Source: Aphidius gifuensis (taxonomy: Eukaryota > Arthropoda > Insecta > Hymenoptera > Braconidae). Taken from it: a stretch of 64,000 nucleotides of DNA. The stretch spans positions 2,666,001 to 2,730,000 of the forward strand of contig NC_057790.1 in assembly GCF_014905175.1 (NCBI RefSeq), read 5' to 3'. This document shows, piece after piece, positions 1 to 11,401 of the stretch. Under the pieces are notes generated by a model, which was not told the DNA's origin, did no database searches, and was given only the letters and a program-made list of their open reading frames with translations. The position numbers were made by a program, and so were the translations under genes. Numbering within the stretch: position 1 is the first letter of the stretch; each line of letters starts with the position of its first letter.

Positions 1-1290
1 AAAGAAAATAATAATTTATTGTCAATGAAATATAAAAAGTAAAATTTATAATACATAAATTGAATGATGATATATAAAAAAAAGTATATAAAATTTTATA
101 AAATAAATTACATAAGCTATTGCACATAATCATGCGATTGTAATTTTAAAAATAAATTAAATATTTAAAAAACAATAATCATATTATCTGACATTATATT
201 TAAATGTCGAGTCATTTGTCCTGTTTATCCTCAAACTGACCATTCACAACACAATCTTTATAATTTATTTTAATATTTTTTATTTTTTTATTCATTATTT
301 AAATAGTAACATTTATTTCTAAACAGAATAATTAATTTATCAATTAGCTAATTGTTACTCCAAAATTAAATTTATAAAAAGACCAACTTTCAGACGATAT
401 CGATCCAAGTAGACCAATCAGTCTCATCAAATTTATAAATAATAAAAATTAGATTCTCTAAAATTAAATAAACTATATAATAATAAGCTTGATTTTGAAA
501 TGAAAAAAAAAAAAAAACAATAGTTTATTGCTTAATATTCCAAGAAAACTAAAAAGATGAAAATAAATATAAATTTTTTTTAATTTTTTTTTTTTTGATA
601 AGAGAATATAATTCCTGTTTATATATTTGTTTATTTGTTTATTTAAAAAATGAGTCATGATATTCTTAAAAATATAATGCTCGTAAATTAAACACCGCTG
701 ACATGCGTGTTTAATTTTGTTTTTTTTTCTATTAAAACTCTTATAATTAATTTTTTTTCAAATAACAAATATTAATTTTACTTAATCGTATTTTAGGTAT
801 ACCTACATAAGTCTTTCTTAATTTTTAATTTTATATTTTATATGTACAAGTGGCCTTGTAGCTCCAATGTGGTCCAACCGAAATTGGAGCTTGTTTCTAA
901 GGCTCTTTGTTTCATTGTCGAAATGCCCCTTGAAATAAGAGAATAAATTTATTTTTATTTTTTTTTCATTTCGCTGACACTTTTTAAAACATAAAATAAA
1001 ACACCAACCCAACTGAACGAAAATAAAATTTAAAAAAATAAAAATGAATGAATGAATTTACGAAATGAAGAAAATAAAATAAAAAATCTTTTGGTATTTC
1101 AAAAGAAGAGAACATGAGTCTCGGCAAGATCAAAGATATTCCATTGATTTAAAAAACTTTTTTTCTTCTTTTTTTTTCCTTCTAACAAAAAAAATATTTA
1201 TTTTTATATTTTTCGTTTTATAAATTGTTAATTAAATTTAAATGATTTAATATTTAATTGTGTTTTTTTTTCTAATTTATAAAAATAAAG
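1..1290 (+). other. Smad2/3 gene intron, 5' part of gene outside the window
   Basis: This AT-rich stretch precedes the first visible Smad exon and should be intron, because the exon at 1291 opens in the middle of the MH1 domain with one leftover base. I looked for the missing first half of MH1, which carries the first zinc-ligand cysteine, and saw nothing recognisable here in either orientation. A slightly GC-richer patch at about 850-930 is the only departure from A/T-rich sequence; it gives no recognisable protein. Confidence 0.6.
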
Positions 1291-2910
1291 GCCTACTCCT
1301 GGTGGTGTTGGTGATAACGGTGTACAAGGTGGTCGTGGAAAAGGACTTCCCCATGTTATTTATTGTCGTCTTTGGCGTTGGCCAGATTTACAATCACATC
1401 ATGAATTACGTGCTATTGAACATTGTGAATATGCATTTACTCAAAAACGTGATGAAGTTTGTGTAAATCCATATCATTATCAGAGAATACAAACGCCTGG
1501 TGTATGCCCATCAAATAATAATCACACCGAGCAAAATGGTAATGAATTAAATTTTAAATAAATCAATCATAATTAATAATTAAATAATAAAAAAAACAAC
1601 AGAAAGATAATTGAAATATAGTCATACATATATTAAATAAATAAATAACAATTAAAATAATAATAAATTTTAACTATTTAAATTCTAAATAATATTTTTA
1701 TTTTATTGTCAGCAGTTTTGCCAGCAATTCTTGTGCCTCGATATAATAATTTATCTGGTGACGAGTCAGTACTTTACAACACTTCATTGGAAGAACTTAA
1801 CGTTAGTGTACCAGAAAATGCAAATTTTCCAACATCATTAAATACAAGACACAGTAATCAAGCTGGTATTCAACAAGCATTACAGCAACAACCAAATAAT
1901 CCCTATCAAGGAATGCAGGTAATTATTTAAAAAACATTTAATGTTATTTGTTATTAATAATAATAATTAAAATTAAATATGATATTTTTTTAAATAGAGT
2001 ATGCAATCAACAAGTCCAGCAAGTGTTGGAAGTATTGGTAGTGTACAAGGTTCACCACATCCAACAACTGGTTCAATGGATCCACCAGCAGATACACCAC
2101 CACCAGGTTATATTAGTGAAGATGGTGATAATATGGATCACAATGATAGTATGTCATTATCACGTTTATCACCAAGTCCAGTTGATGCACAACCAGTTAT
2201 GTATTGTGAACCAGCATTTTGGTGTTCAATAAGTTATTATGAATTAAATACACGTGTTGGTGAAACATTTCATGCATCACAACCAAGTATAACTGTTGAT
2301 GGTTTTACTGATCCAAGTAATTCAGAACGTTTTTGTCTTGGTTTATTATCAAATGTTAATAGAAATTCAGTTGTTGAACAAACAAGACGACATATTGGAA
2401 AAGGTGTTAGACTTTATTATATTGGTGGTGAAGTATTTGCTGAATGTCAATCTGATTCAAGTATATTTGTACAAAGTCCAAATTGTAATCAACGTTATGG
2501 TTGGCATCCTGCAACTGTTTGTAAAATACCGCCAGGTAATTTCCATTAAATTTTTATGTTTTTTTTTTTCCTTTTCAATTTAACAAATGAACAAACAAAT
2601 ATAATAATATATTAATTTAAATTATTTTTATATTTTTACAGGTTGTAATTTAAAGATTTTTAATAATCAAGAATTTGCTGCACTTTTATCACAATCAGTA
2701 TCACAAGGTTTTGAGGCTGTTTATCAATTAACAAGAATGTGTACAATTAGAATGAGTTTTGTAAAAGGTTGGGGTGCTGAATATCGTCGTCAAACTGTAA
2801 CATCAACACCATGTTGGATTGAACTACATTTAAATGGACCACTACAATGGTTAGATCGTGTTCTTACACAAATGGGATCACCACGTTTACCATGTTCTTC
2901 CATGTCATAA
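1291..2910 (+). CDS. Smox: Receptor-regulated Smad of the Smad2/3 class (Smox/dSmad2-type), 5'-truncated by the window
   Basis: Transcription factor phosphorylated by activin/TGF-beta type I receptors; it joins co-Smad and enters the nucleus. Exons: 1291-1538 (or ending at 1499), 1713-1918 (or starting at 1716), 1998-2535, 2642-2910; phases 1, 0 and 1 all agree. The first exon gives the second half of MH1, with GLPHVIYCRLWRW and the zinc ligands of AIEHCEYAF and EVCVNPYHYQR. The linker has a PY motif (PPPGYISEDG). MH2 runs from YCEPAFWCSISYYEL through GVRLYYIGGEVFAECQSD. The protein ends CSSMS, the Smad2/3 receptor phosphorylation site, whereas Mad/Smad1/5 end SSVS; together with TQMGSP this separates the classes. 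About 405-419 residues are visible; the N-terminus lies upstream. The segment just before KGLPHV differs from the usual DNA-binding hairpin. Class assignment is firm. Confidence 0.95.
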
Positions 2911-3160
2911 GACATTTCCGTATCACTGACAAACAAAAAAACATATATATCAATTAAATTCAACCATAATATCGTGAAAATTTTCAACATGAAAATAAAA
3001 CTGTTAAGTTTATCTACAATAACAAAAATTCAAATATCATGATTAAGATAAAGCATCAGTTTTATTCTAGCCATCGTGTGTTCCATAACATCAAACCCAA
3101 TTAACAAACAAAAAAAAAAATAAGTCTTGTTTTATCTTGTCAAGGCATAACGTGAATAAA
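2911..3160 (+). other. Probable start of Smad2/3 3' UTR
   Basis: The sequence after the TAA at 2908-2910 is AT-rich and non-coding. AATAAA-type hexamers occur at 3155-3160 and repeatedly later, so the true 3' end cannot be chosen by eye. The base composition makes such hexamers common by chance. Confidence 0.4.
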
Positions 3161-5422
3161 AAATAAAAGGGTTATATGATGCTCAGGTGAATCACAAATA
3201 CAAAAAAACAATACAAACACCATAATAGCCGGAAAAAGAAAATAACTATTTATATTAAAATTATAACAGAATATATAACAGAATATATAAACTCGTAGAT
3301 GTATTGTGTATTTAATTGAGAATTTAATATCTCAATTTTTACATGTTTTTATCAGATAGATAGATAAAAAAAAACAAACCATAACAATAGCAGTACCGTT
3401 TGATTTTGACAAAAAAAAAGCCAGTGCATTACAATGCTGGCTTGCAATTTAAATGGCATATATACAAAATATAAATATGACGTGAACAAACTTATTGTTT
3501 TTAAAAAAGAAAAAAAAAATATTCATGAATGTAAAATGTGTGTGAGAGATTGAGAGTGAGAGTAAATGTCGGATGTGTATTCATATTTCTACGTACTCGT
3601 TAATTATAAAAAAATAACAAATAAAAAAACAAACAGATAAATAAAATACAAAGGTTTAAATAATAATAATAATAATATAAACTGAAAAACTGAAACATAA
3701 TAAGATAAATATATATTAAAGACTCGTTTTATAAAGTTTTAAAACATGTAAATATCAACAGTTTATATGAATGTACTAAAAAGTAAAGAAAAACAAGTAA
3801 AAAAAAATGAAAAAAAATTTGATTAAACTTTAAAATAATGTCGGAATTATAAAATGAATTGACAAAATTATTGAAAAATATTTAGATAAAATCTGGGTGA
3901 TGATAATGATGACCAAAGTGAGATGGAATGATTTTTTTTTTGATATTTTTTTTTTTGAGTTATTGGAGAGAAGAAAAAATTAAAAGTCTGGTGATGATTT
4001 TATTGAGATTGGTAAACTTTTTTCGTACTATAATATCTTGTCTTAAATAAATAATAATTTTCATTAATAAATTTAATGCTTTGATATCTTTTGTGAGAGA
4101 ATAGAAAAATATCTTATATAATATCAATGTAGAATTACGAAAATTATAAGCTGCGAATGAAAGAAAAAAAAAGTTAAAAAAATATACGAAATTTAAGAAG
4201 ATGGATTTTATTTTGATAAAGTGTATGAGCATCTAGATAAAAAGGCTATGAAAAATTATAAAAGGCCTTATATAAGAAAGCAAAAAAAAAAAATATTAAA
4301 AGAACAAATTATAAGAGAATTTTAATTTCTTCAAGAAAATTATTAACTTTTTTTTAGATAAAAGTATACGCTGTGTGTGAAAATTTCTATTTTATAAATG
4401 ATATTTAAAAAAAAAAAAAAACAACAAAATTTTATTATTAAATTTTTGAAGTCGCTATTGTCAATTGTTTATTTAAAAAAAAAAAAATTGACATTTGAAA
4501 TTTTTATTATAAAAATAATGTTAAAAAATTCTTTGAGATTTTTTTTTTAAATATTTGAAAAATTAATAACTTCAATCATTTGGTTGTAAAAATTTAAATA
4601 TTAATGTTATGTTATTATTATTATTATTATTTTTGAAAATAATAAAAGATAAATAAATTGATTTTATATTTCGAGGATGATATTGAATGAAGAAAATTGC
4701 TTGAAGAAAAAAAAAAAATACGAAAATGAAAAAAAAAATTGTGACAAGATAAAAATAATTTCTATACAAAAATTTGATGATAAATATTCATCATTTACGC
4801 GAAATAATTTTTTAAATAAATATTATCATTTTTAAATAATTAAAAGAGCATGAAAATAATTTTTTTTTGTTCATTTATTTTAATGAATTTTGTTTGATTA
4901 CATTATAAATAATTTTCGTACATTTTCTTACGTTATTTATATTTTAATTGTTATGTTTCTAATCAACAATCATTTAAATCATTATTATATCCGTTGACAG
5001 TGATAAACCAATTAATTGAAACTAAAATAAAACAAAAAAAAAAAAACATATATATTTCGTCAATTATTTCCATGTTAATTTATCCGCCAATTTCGTTAAT
5101 TGAATTATTAAAAAAAAAACAATAATCATATGTTTTTACTAGTTGTTATTGACCATAAATAAAATACGTAATAAAAAAAAATAAAAAACTATCAATAAGG
5201 GGTAAAAAAAAATAATAATAAATCAACTTGCTAATCAGACAGTGTTTTTTTTTTTATTAAAAAAATCATGAATTTTTATTTAATTTATAATTTAATAAAT
5301 ATATATTATTTAATTTTTTTTTTCTTGTCAAAAAGCTCGATCAATGATGCTTTGAAAAATAATTTAAAAAAAAAAATAAGCACTTGACAACACAAACAAT
5401 GCCATGCTGTGATAGACACGTA

Positions 5423-5568
5423 CTGCTTCAATGAAGATATTCATTTTTCAATTTATTATTTAATGGCAATATCTATACTAATAAAATATAATTAAAAAAA
5501 AAATTTAATTTTCTTGAAGTTTTTAATTTTATTTTTGCTGGACATTTGCCAAAGCTTCATTGAAGCAG
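5423..5568. repeat. 14-bp inverted repeat with a loop of about 118 bases
   Basis: CTGCTTCAATGAAG at 5423-5436 is exactly reverse-complemented at 5555-5568. The arms contain C and G in an otherwise A/T-rich region. Each arm is itself almost self-complementary (CTTCA/TGAAG), so it could fold alone. Between the arms, TGGCAA and TTGCCA could extend pairing. This could be a remnant of a small inverted-repeat element or chance; no transposon was recognised. Confidence 0.5.
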
Positions 5569-8018
5569 GGTAAAATTAATAATTTCATAAGATTTATCAC
5601 GAGCTTCTTCTTTTTTTAATTTTATTTTTTAAATAATAATTATAATTATCATGTTATTATTATTTTGACTTTAAATATATTAGTTTATTATTTTATTTTA
5701 TTTTATTTTATAAGTAGATCAAATATTTTTATGTGTATGCGGACACATGGGCAAATAAAAATGAACGAAATAGCATTGAACATGAAAATTCATAATTTGA
5801 AATTATGTTTATCTAATACAATTTAAATAATTGATTATAATAATTATTATTATTCATAAAAAAATAAGGATAATTTTTTTAATTTAATGGTATTGTTTAG
5901 TTGTTTGATTGTTTGTTTTTTGTTTTTTTTTTTTTTTTATAAATGTGAAAGATGAGAGCTGTGAGAAAGATAGTCTGAAAAAAAAAAATAACGTAAGAAA
6001 CGAGTTATGAAAAATGTGTGAGATAAAATAATAATATTACAAATACTGCATGAAAAAAAAAAAAATGATCTTTGATAAAAACTAGAAGTTGTAAGCAAAT
6101 AATTTTAATTATTAGCTTTTTTTTTTTGCATGAAAAATTTAACGTGGGTTTTATTATTAAAGAAAAAAAAATTATAACAATAGGGTAATAAAATTATTTA
6201 AATATATTTTATAATTATTATAAGATCTATTTCATTTGTTATTAAATGTATCAATATTGAATTTTTTTTTAGTTTACAATAAAACAAGTACGAAAATGAT
6301 ATTTTTTTCTAGATTAATTTCGAATCAAGCAGATAAAAGAACAAAGCTAGATGATTTTATTTCTTTTTGTTGATTTGTCGATTTTTTGTCATTTTTCAAT
6401 TCGATATTGCGTTGCTAATCCTCAAACTAATTATCTTTAAATAGTTTCTATTTCACAGATGATTGATTGAATAATTGACGCAGGTTTTTCATGGCCGTAT
6501 AATTTTTTAATATTGTGACAGACATTTTGGTAAGTTAAACGTTCAAACGTTTCGATTGGAAATTTAAAATATGGATAGAATTCTGGAAGTTTTGCTTTAT
6601 ATATTCACAAATTTTCATAATTTTCACAGAGGCTAGGAGCCATATGCTCAGCCGCAGTATTGAATTCATCGGCGAAAAAAAAAAAAAGCTCATAACTTAC
6701 GAACTAAGTAACATAGAGACTTCGTACTAGCGCATTGAAAAACTCTATCGCCCGCATAATGGGTTTTTTGTTCTGTGCAATAAATATTTATTGTAAAAAA
6801 AATATTGAAAATCAAAAGACGTGTGGGAAATTATAAGTTATAATCAATAATTTCTATTTATAGATATATGTATTATTAATTTTAATATTCTTCTCAGAAA
6901 TTATATTATAAATGCCAAATAAAAATGAAATAAACTCAAATGATTAATAAACTTTATATTGTAAAACATGAATAAACAAATAAAAAAAAGAAAATTGGCA
7001 ACGAATCAGCCAATGAAACAATTCAATAAAATTGATACAATTTTAGTTATATTATATATTAGAATTCATTTCATCAATGAATTATTTTATATATATTTGA
7101 ATAAAAAATAAATCATAATTGCAAGATTATCAAGTTTTTTAAATATTTTTTATTTTCTAGTATAAATAATTATCTATTACCTGAAATATTAGTGATTGTT
7201 TTATTCAGTTTCAAAGTCGTGAAATATACAATAATAAATCTTTTTTACTGGTCATTATTGTACTGTTTATATATGCCAAATGACTATTCAAGAAACTTTA
7301 AAATTCTAAAAGTAACTGGGCTTCTGTCGTCGAGATCTACTTAATACTTATTATTAAAACAAAATGAGGGTTACATTTTTTAACTTTAAATATTTATCAA
7401 TCTTGAATATATTTTTCAAAACAATCATTTCAATATTAAATTGTTTTTAAAAAAGCAAACTAACAGAACATTATCCCATTATATTTTTTCAACAAAAACA
7501 AATAATAAAACAAAATAAAAATTTTCCATTTTAAATATTACAAACAATTTATAAACTGGAAATTTTATATTCAACTAAAATAAAAGAGTTCAACAAACTC
7601 GATAATATTTATTAAATTAATTTTCTAAAAATAATATTTGAATGATAGACCTGGATTTAAAAAAAATTTTTAAAAACTAAAAAAAGCCGCATAAAAATTG
7701 ACAAGTATTAATTTTTTTAAATTTTATTTTCTCTGAATTTTTGTCATTCAAAATTAAATATATTTATAAATTTTTTTTTTATTTTAATATTATTGTCATT
7801 TTAGTGATAATAGTATAATTTTGACGCGGAAAAATAATGGGAGTGAATTAATTGGAAGGGGTAAAACACAGTAAAAGTGGGAAATTAAATACGAGCTTTT
7901 AGATTTTAGTGTGAGTCGTGCTGGTACTTCCGTCGACATCACATCATAATATATACTGGAACGAGGCAAGCAATTATTATTTACATTATAAATAAATAAA
8001 ATTTTAAAAAACACAAAA

Positions 8019-8054
8019 AAACACCTCTAAAATGAGCTGTCTCAATAGGTGTTT
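8019..8054. repeat. Two-tier stem-loop
   Basis: AAACACCT at 8019-8026 pairs with AGGTGTTT at 8047-8054, and inside the loop TGAG-ctgt-CTCA forms a second four-base stem. It lies in non-coding sequence between Smad2/3 and the myofilin-like gene. Function is unknown, and the stem is too short to be a typical microRNA precursor. Confidence 0.45.
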
Positions 8055-9355
8055 GCAAAAAAAAACAAAAAAATTATAAACTATTGTTTTTAGATTTAAA
8101 AAAAAAAATAAACCAACAATACATTGGCTAATTACACAACAATGAACAACGTGTAATAATTAATAATTCAATTTTTAATTTGACTAAAAATTTGTTAACA
8201 AAATTGGACTAATTAATTGTTAATTTAATTTGAAAAAAAAAAAGCTTGATTCATGAAAATAATGAAATTTGTAATTGTCAATAATTAATAACAAATAATT
8301 AAATTAACAATTAATAATTTCCTACAATTGATTGATTATTTATTTACTTTTTTTTCCTCGATAAATATTTATATATATTTTTTTTTTGAATAATTTATAT
8401 GTTTGCAAATAATTTACACGATAATAAATTACAAAATGAAATAAATTAAATTATTATTTAATTGATATAATTAAAATTAATTGTAAAAAATAAAATATTG
8501 TAATCGATATCGTTAATTTAAAGCTTTAATTTTGGCTTACCAAATCTGGCTACACTCACATTAAACTTGTTTTGTCTTTGGTATTCTAAAAAATACATTT
8601 GCCATGTTGCGTAATATTCTATTCTAACAGATGTCTTATTTCCTAACAATAAATATATATATAAAATTTTTTTAAACACAAATTTAAACAATTACAATGA
8701 CTATTAATAATTAATTCAGATAAATGATATATTGTCTTTTTTTTTACAAAGTGATTTTAAAATAGTCATAAATTTTTTTTTTTTAATTGTGGTATGTGAA
8801 TTATTTTATAAAATTATTTGCTCGATGAAATATTGTGCCAGGGTAAATGAATAATTGACTCTAAATAAATTTATCATTATTATATTTTATTGTGCCACTT
8901 TTATACTTATTACAATTAATTTTTTTTTTTTGGCAAATCATTTTGTCAATGTTTATTTTCATATATTTAATTTAATTTAAAATTTAAATTTTTTTGTTTA
9001 TTTTTTTGGCTCAAATTATGGGACACAAGTTTTTAATTTTTTTAATATTATTCTATTACAAGGTCACTGGATTTTAACGGTTATTCCAGATGACATTAAT
9101 TTTGAAATTTTTCGTGAAAATTTAAAAATAAAATTAGTTTAAAAATATATTAAATTGAAATGAAGAATTTTTTTTTTTTTAATTTATTTAAATTTTGAAA
9201 AATTATAAATAAAAGAAAATAAAACAGTATTTTTATATGTATAATGTAGAAATTCTGAGCACGAGGTTTCACGGACACCAAATTAGATGTGTTCTATTTT
9301 AAATTCAACAAGATCGTTGCGTTCCAGTTTTCTTTAGTCTCATCTCGTTTCGACT

Positions 9356-9362
9356 TATAAAA
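9356..9362 (+). promoter_or_regulatory. Candidate TATA box of the myofilin-like gene
   Basis: TATAAAA sits in a locally GC-richer stretch (about 9250-9375), roughly 200 bases before the start codon, which is sensible for a strongly expressed muscle gene. The predicted start of transcription would be near 9385. TATA-like strings are common in this sequence, so the less AT-rich setting and the position are what support it. Confidence 0.4.
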
Positions 9363-9562
9363 TGAAGCCATAAAATAATACAAAAAATTAGTTTTTTTAA
9401 TCCCAATAAATATCTGCATTAATATAAATAATAAAATTATTATTTTTATCAATTTACAGATAACAAAATCAAAGCTAAAAAAAATCTTTTGTAAATAATC
9501 AAAAGATTGTTGTGGAAAAAAATTATTTTACACAAGTAAAATAAAAAGATAACTTGATTAAA

Positions 9563-9778
9563 ATGTCTCGACCAATATTGAGCAGACCACGTACACGTGT
9601 TTATGGATGTAATTATGACAAAGGAGAGTCATACTACAAGCCAATGGTTGATCATCTTGATAGAAAATACAGTTCACGTCCATTATTTTCGGAGCCAAGA
9701 AATTCATTTGCTGATGAAATTGCAGCAAGACGTAGTGACATCGGTAACATCTTCAGTCGTTTTCCAAAATGGTTTTAA
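9563..9778 (+). CDS. Possible short isoform by reading through the first myofilin donor
   Basis: If the donor at 9744-9745 (G|GTAACA) is not used, the frame continues for ten codons past the splice point, ending FSRFPKWF, and stops at 9778 to give 71 residues. Whether this is made is unknown. The sequence itself shows only that the frame is open; expression is inference. Confidence 0.3.
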   Translation: MSRPILSRPRTRVYGCNYDKGESYYKPMVDHLDRKYSSRPLFSEPRNSFADEIAARRSDIGNIFSRFPKWF

Positions 9779-11401
9779 TATTATTGTCGAAATTTTTAAT
9801 ATTATTTATTTTATGATAATCCTAGCCTGCATCCCCCATCTTTCTTTTACATTTTCTTCATCAAATTTTCCTCATTAAATTATCAAACAAAAATGAAATA
9901 AAAAAAAACTTACGTAAATATTTTTTTTTTAATATTTTCAAAAATATATTTACGTGTTTCATTTTTATCACCCACGCACGATATTTGTTTATTTTATTTT
10001 TTATTATTTAAATAATTGAAAATTGGCATGATATTTTATTTTTTTTTTCACTGTCAAATGTAATTAATCTATTTTTTTCTGTTTTTTTTTTGTTTTTGTA
10101 TTTTAAATTATTTTTCTGTCATCTTTTTCATTGTCGTTTTTATTTTATTTGTGAATTTTTTTTTCAAATCACACAGTGTCCAACATCCTGCAGTCTAGTT
10201 TTGTTTATTTAATTAATTTTTTTTTTCGTCAAAAATTAGCTAAAATTAAATACATTTTTGATAAATAAATAAATAAAATTATAATATTTATTAAATCAAT
10301 GTTATTGTCGATAATAATTGTATCAATTTAATTAATTTTTTTCTCTTTTTCCAATGTTTAATAAAAAGTAATTAAATCCTATGGATTTTTTTTAACCACA
10401 TGAAAATTATAAAATTGAAAAAAAAAAAAACAAAACAAATTTACACAAATTTCCCTTTACAATATTTTATTTTCCAATTATATAGATTTTTTTTTTCGTA
10501 ATAAATTAAACATTTATTTTTCCATTTTTTAAGAAAAAACAACGACAAAAAAATATAATAAATATATTTAAAAAAAAAAAAAAAATATAAAAGATCGAAA
10601 GAATGATTGAGAAATAATTTTCAAATAAATTAGCTAGGATTATTATAAAAAATTTACAAAGCATAGAGAAAATAATTGTAAAAATATTGTATATAGTTAA
10701 ATAAATGTGTACATGTAGATGTTGATGATCGGTTTACAGGAAGCCGTGACTTATCAGGACCCCGTACGAGTTCCTCTGCACGTGACCTTGACCTCGAATT
10801 TGATACACCTAGACCCCGCATCCAATCCCACCTTGGATCATCAAGTGGTTTGCATGATGAAGATGAAGAAATGGTTTATGATATACGTGGTCAACGTACA
10901 AATCGTCGTAATTTAGCTGATGATTTTGCAAGTGAAGTATCATCAACAACACGTAAATTTAAAGCACACGCAGCAAGTTTATCATATGATACTAAAAATT
11001 CAGATGAATTACGTAAAAGTATTGAACGTAATTATGATGATAAATTTATTGATGCTAAAACATCATTTGAAGAAGCTGATGCTGCATATAAACGTCGTAC
11101 AAAATTTTTAAGTGATAATGATGATGAAAGAAATGCTGCTATGACAAGATGGACTAAATTGCCAGATATTGAAAAAAATTTAACATCAAGTGCTGCAAAT
11201 AGAGCTAAACAAACTAAAGTTAGATTAGAAAATTTAGAAAATGAAATGGAAGAAATTGCTGATAGACAAGCTAAACGTGAACGTAGAAGTGCTGCATTAC
11301 GTGCATTTGTCAATGAACATTCATCAAATGGAAATGATACATTACAAGAAATAATAACAACTAAAAAAGTATCTAAAAGTGAAAAACATGTTACATTTTA
11401 G
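9563..11401 (+). CDS. Mf: Myofilin-like thick-filament protein, isoform with cassette 1
   Basis: Exons 9563-9743 and 10740-11401 join in phase 1 (GAC ATC G / GA AGC) to give 280 residues. The shared N-terminal exon (61 residues) is basic and tyrosine-rich (RTRVYGCNYDKGESYYKPM). Cassette 1 starts GSRDLSGPR, passes an acidic stretch (HDEDEEMVYD), then is mostly charged and probably helical, with RKFK, AKTSFEEADAAYKRR, AMTRWTKL and LENLENEMEEI. I chose ATG 9563 because upstream in-frame sequence has only TTG. The N-terminus and alternative C-termini match my recollection of insect myofilin, a thick-filament component; naming rests on that plus the neighbouring flightin. There is no signal peptide, membrane segment or enzyme motif. 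The gene model is more certain than the name. Confidence 0.72.

Larger units (their letters stand above)
3161..9240. other. Gene-free stretch between Smad2/3 and the myofilin-like gene
   Basis: About 6 kb of A/T-rich sequence with long homopolymers and no recognisable coding exon. Its first part may be an extended Smad 3' UTR. It contains a separated inverted repeat (5423-5568), a less AT-rich segment (about 6630-6780) and a compact stem-loop (8019-8054), described separately. Open frames here, such as 7796-8014 on the minus strand, show no domain, splice context or codon bias that would support a gene. Confidence 0.5.

Noticed and set aside
3420..3441. Short hairpin GCCAGTGCATTACAATGCTGGC in the Smad 3' flank
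   Set aside because: Nine paired bases with a bulge and a two-base loop; too small for a microRNA precursor and without supporting context.
11032..11313. Minus-strand frame inside the myofilin-like cassette 1
   Set aside because: Antisense shadow of a well-supported coding exon.
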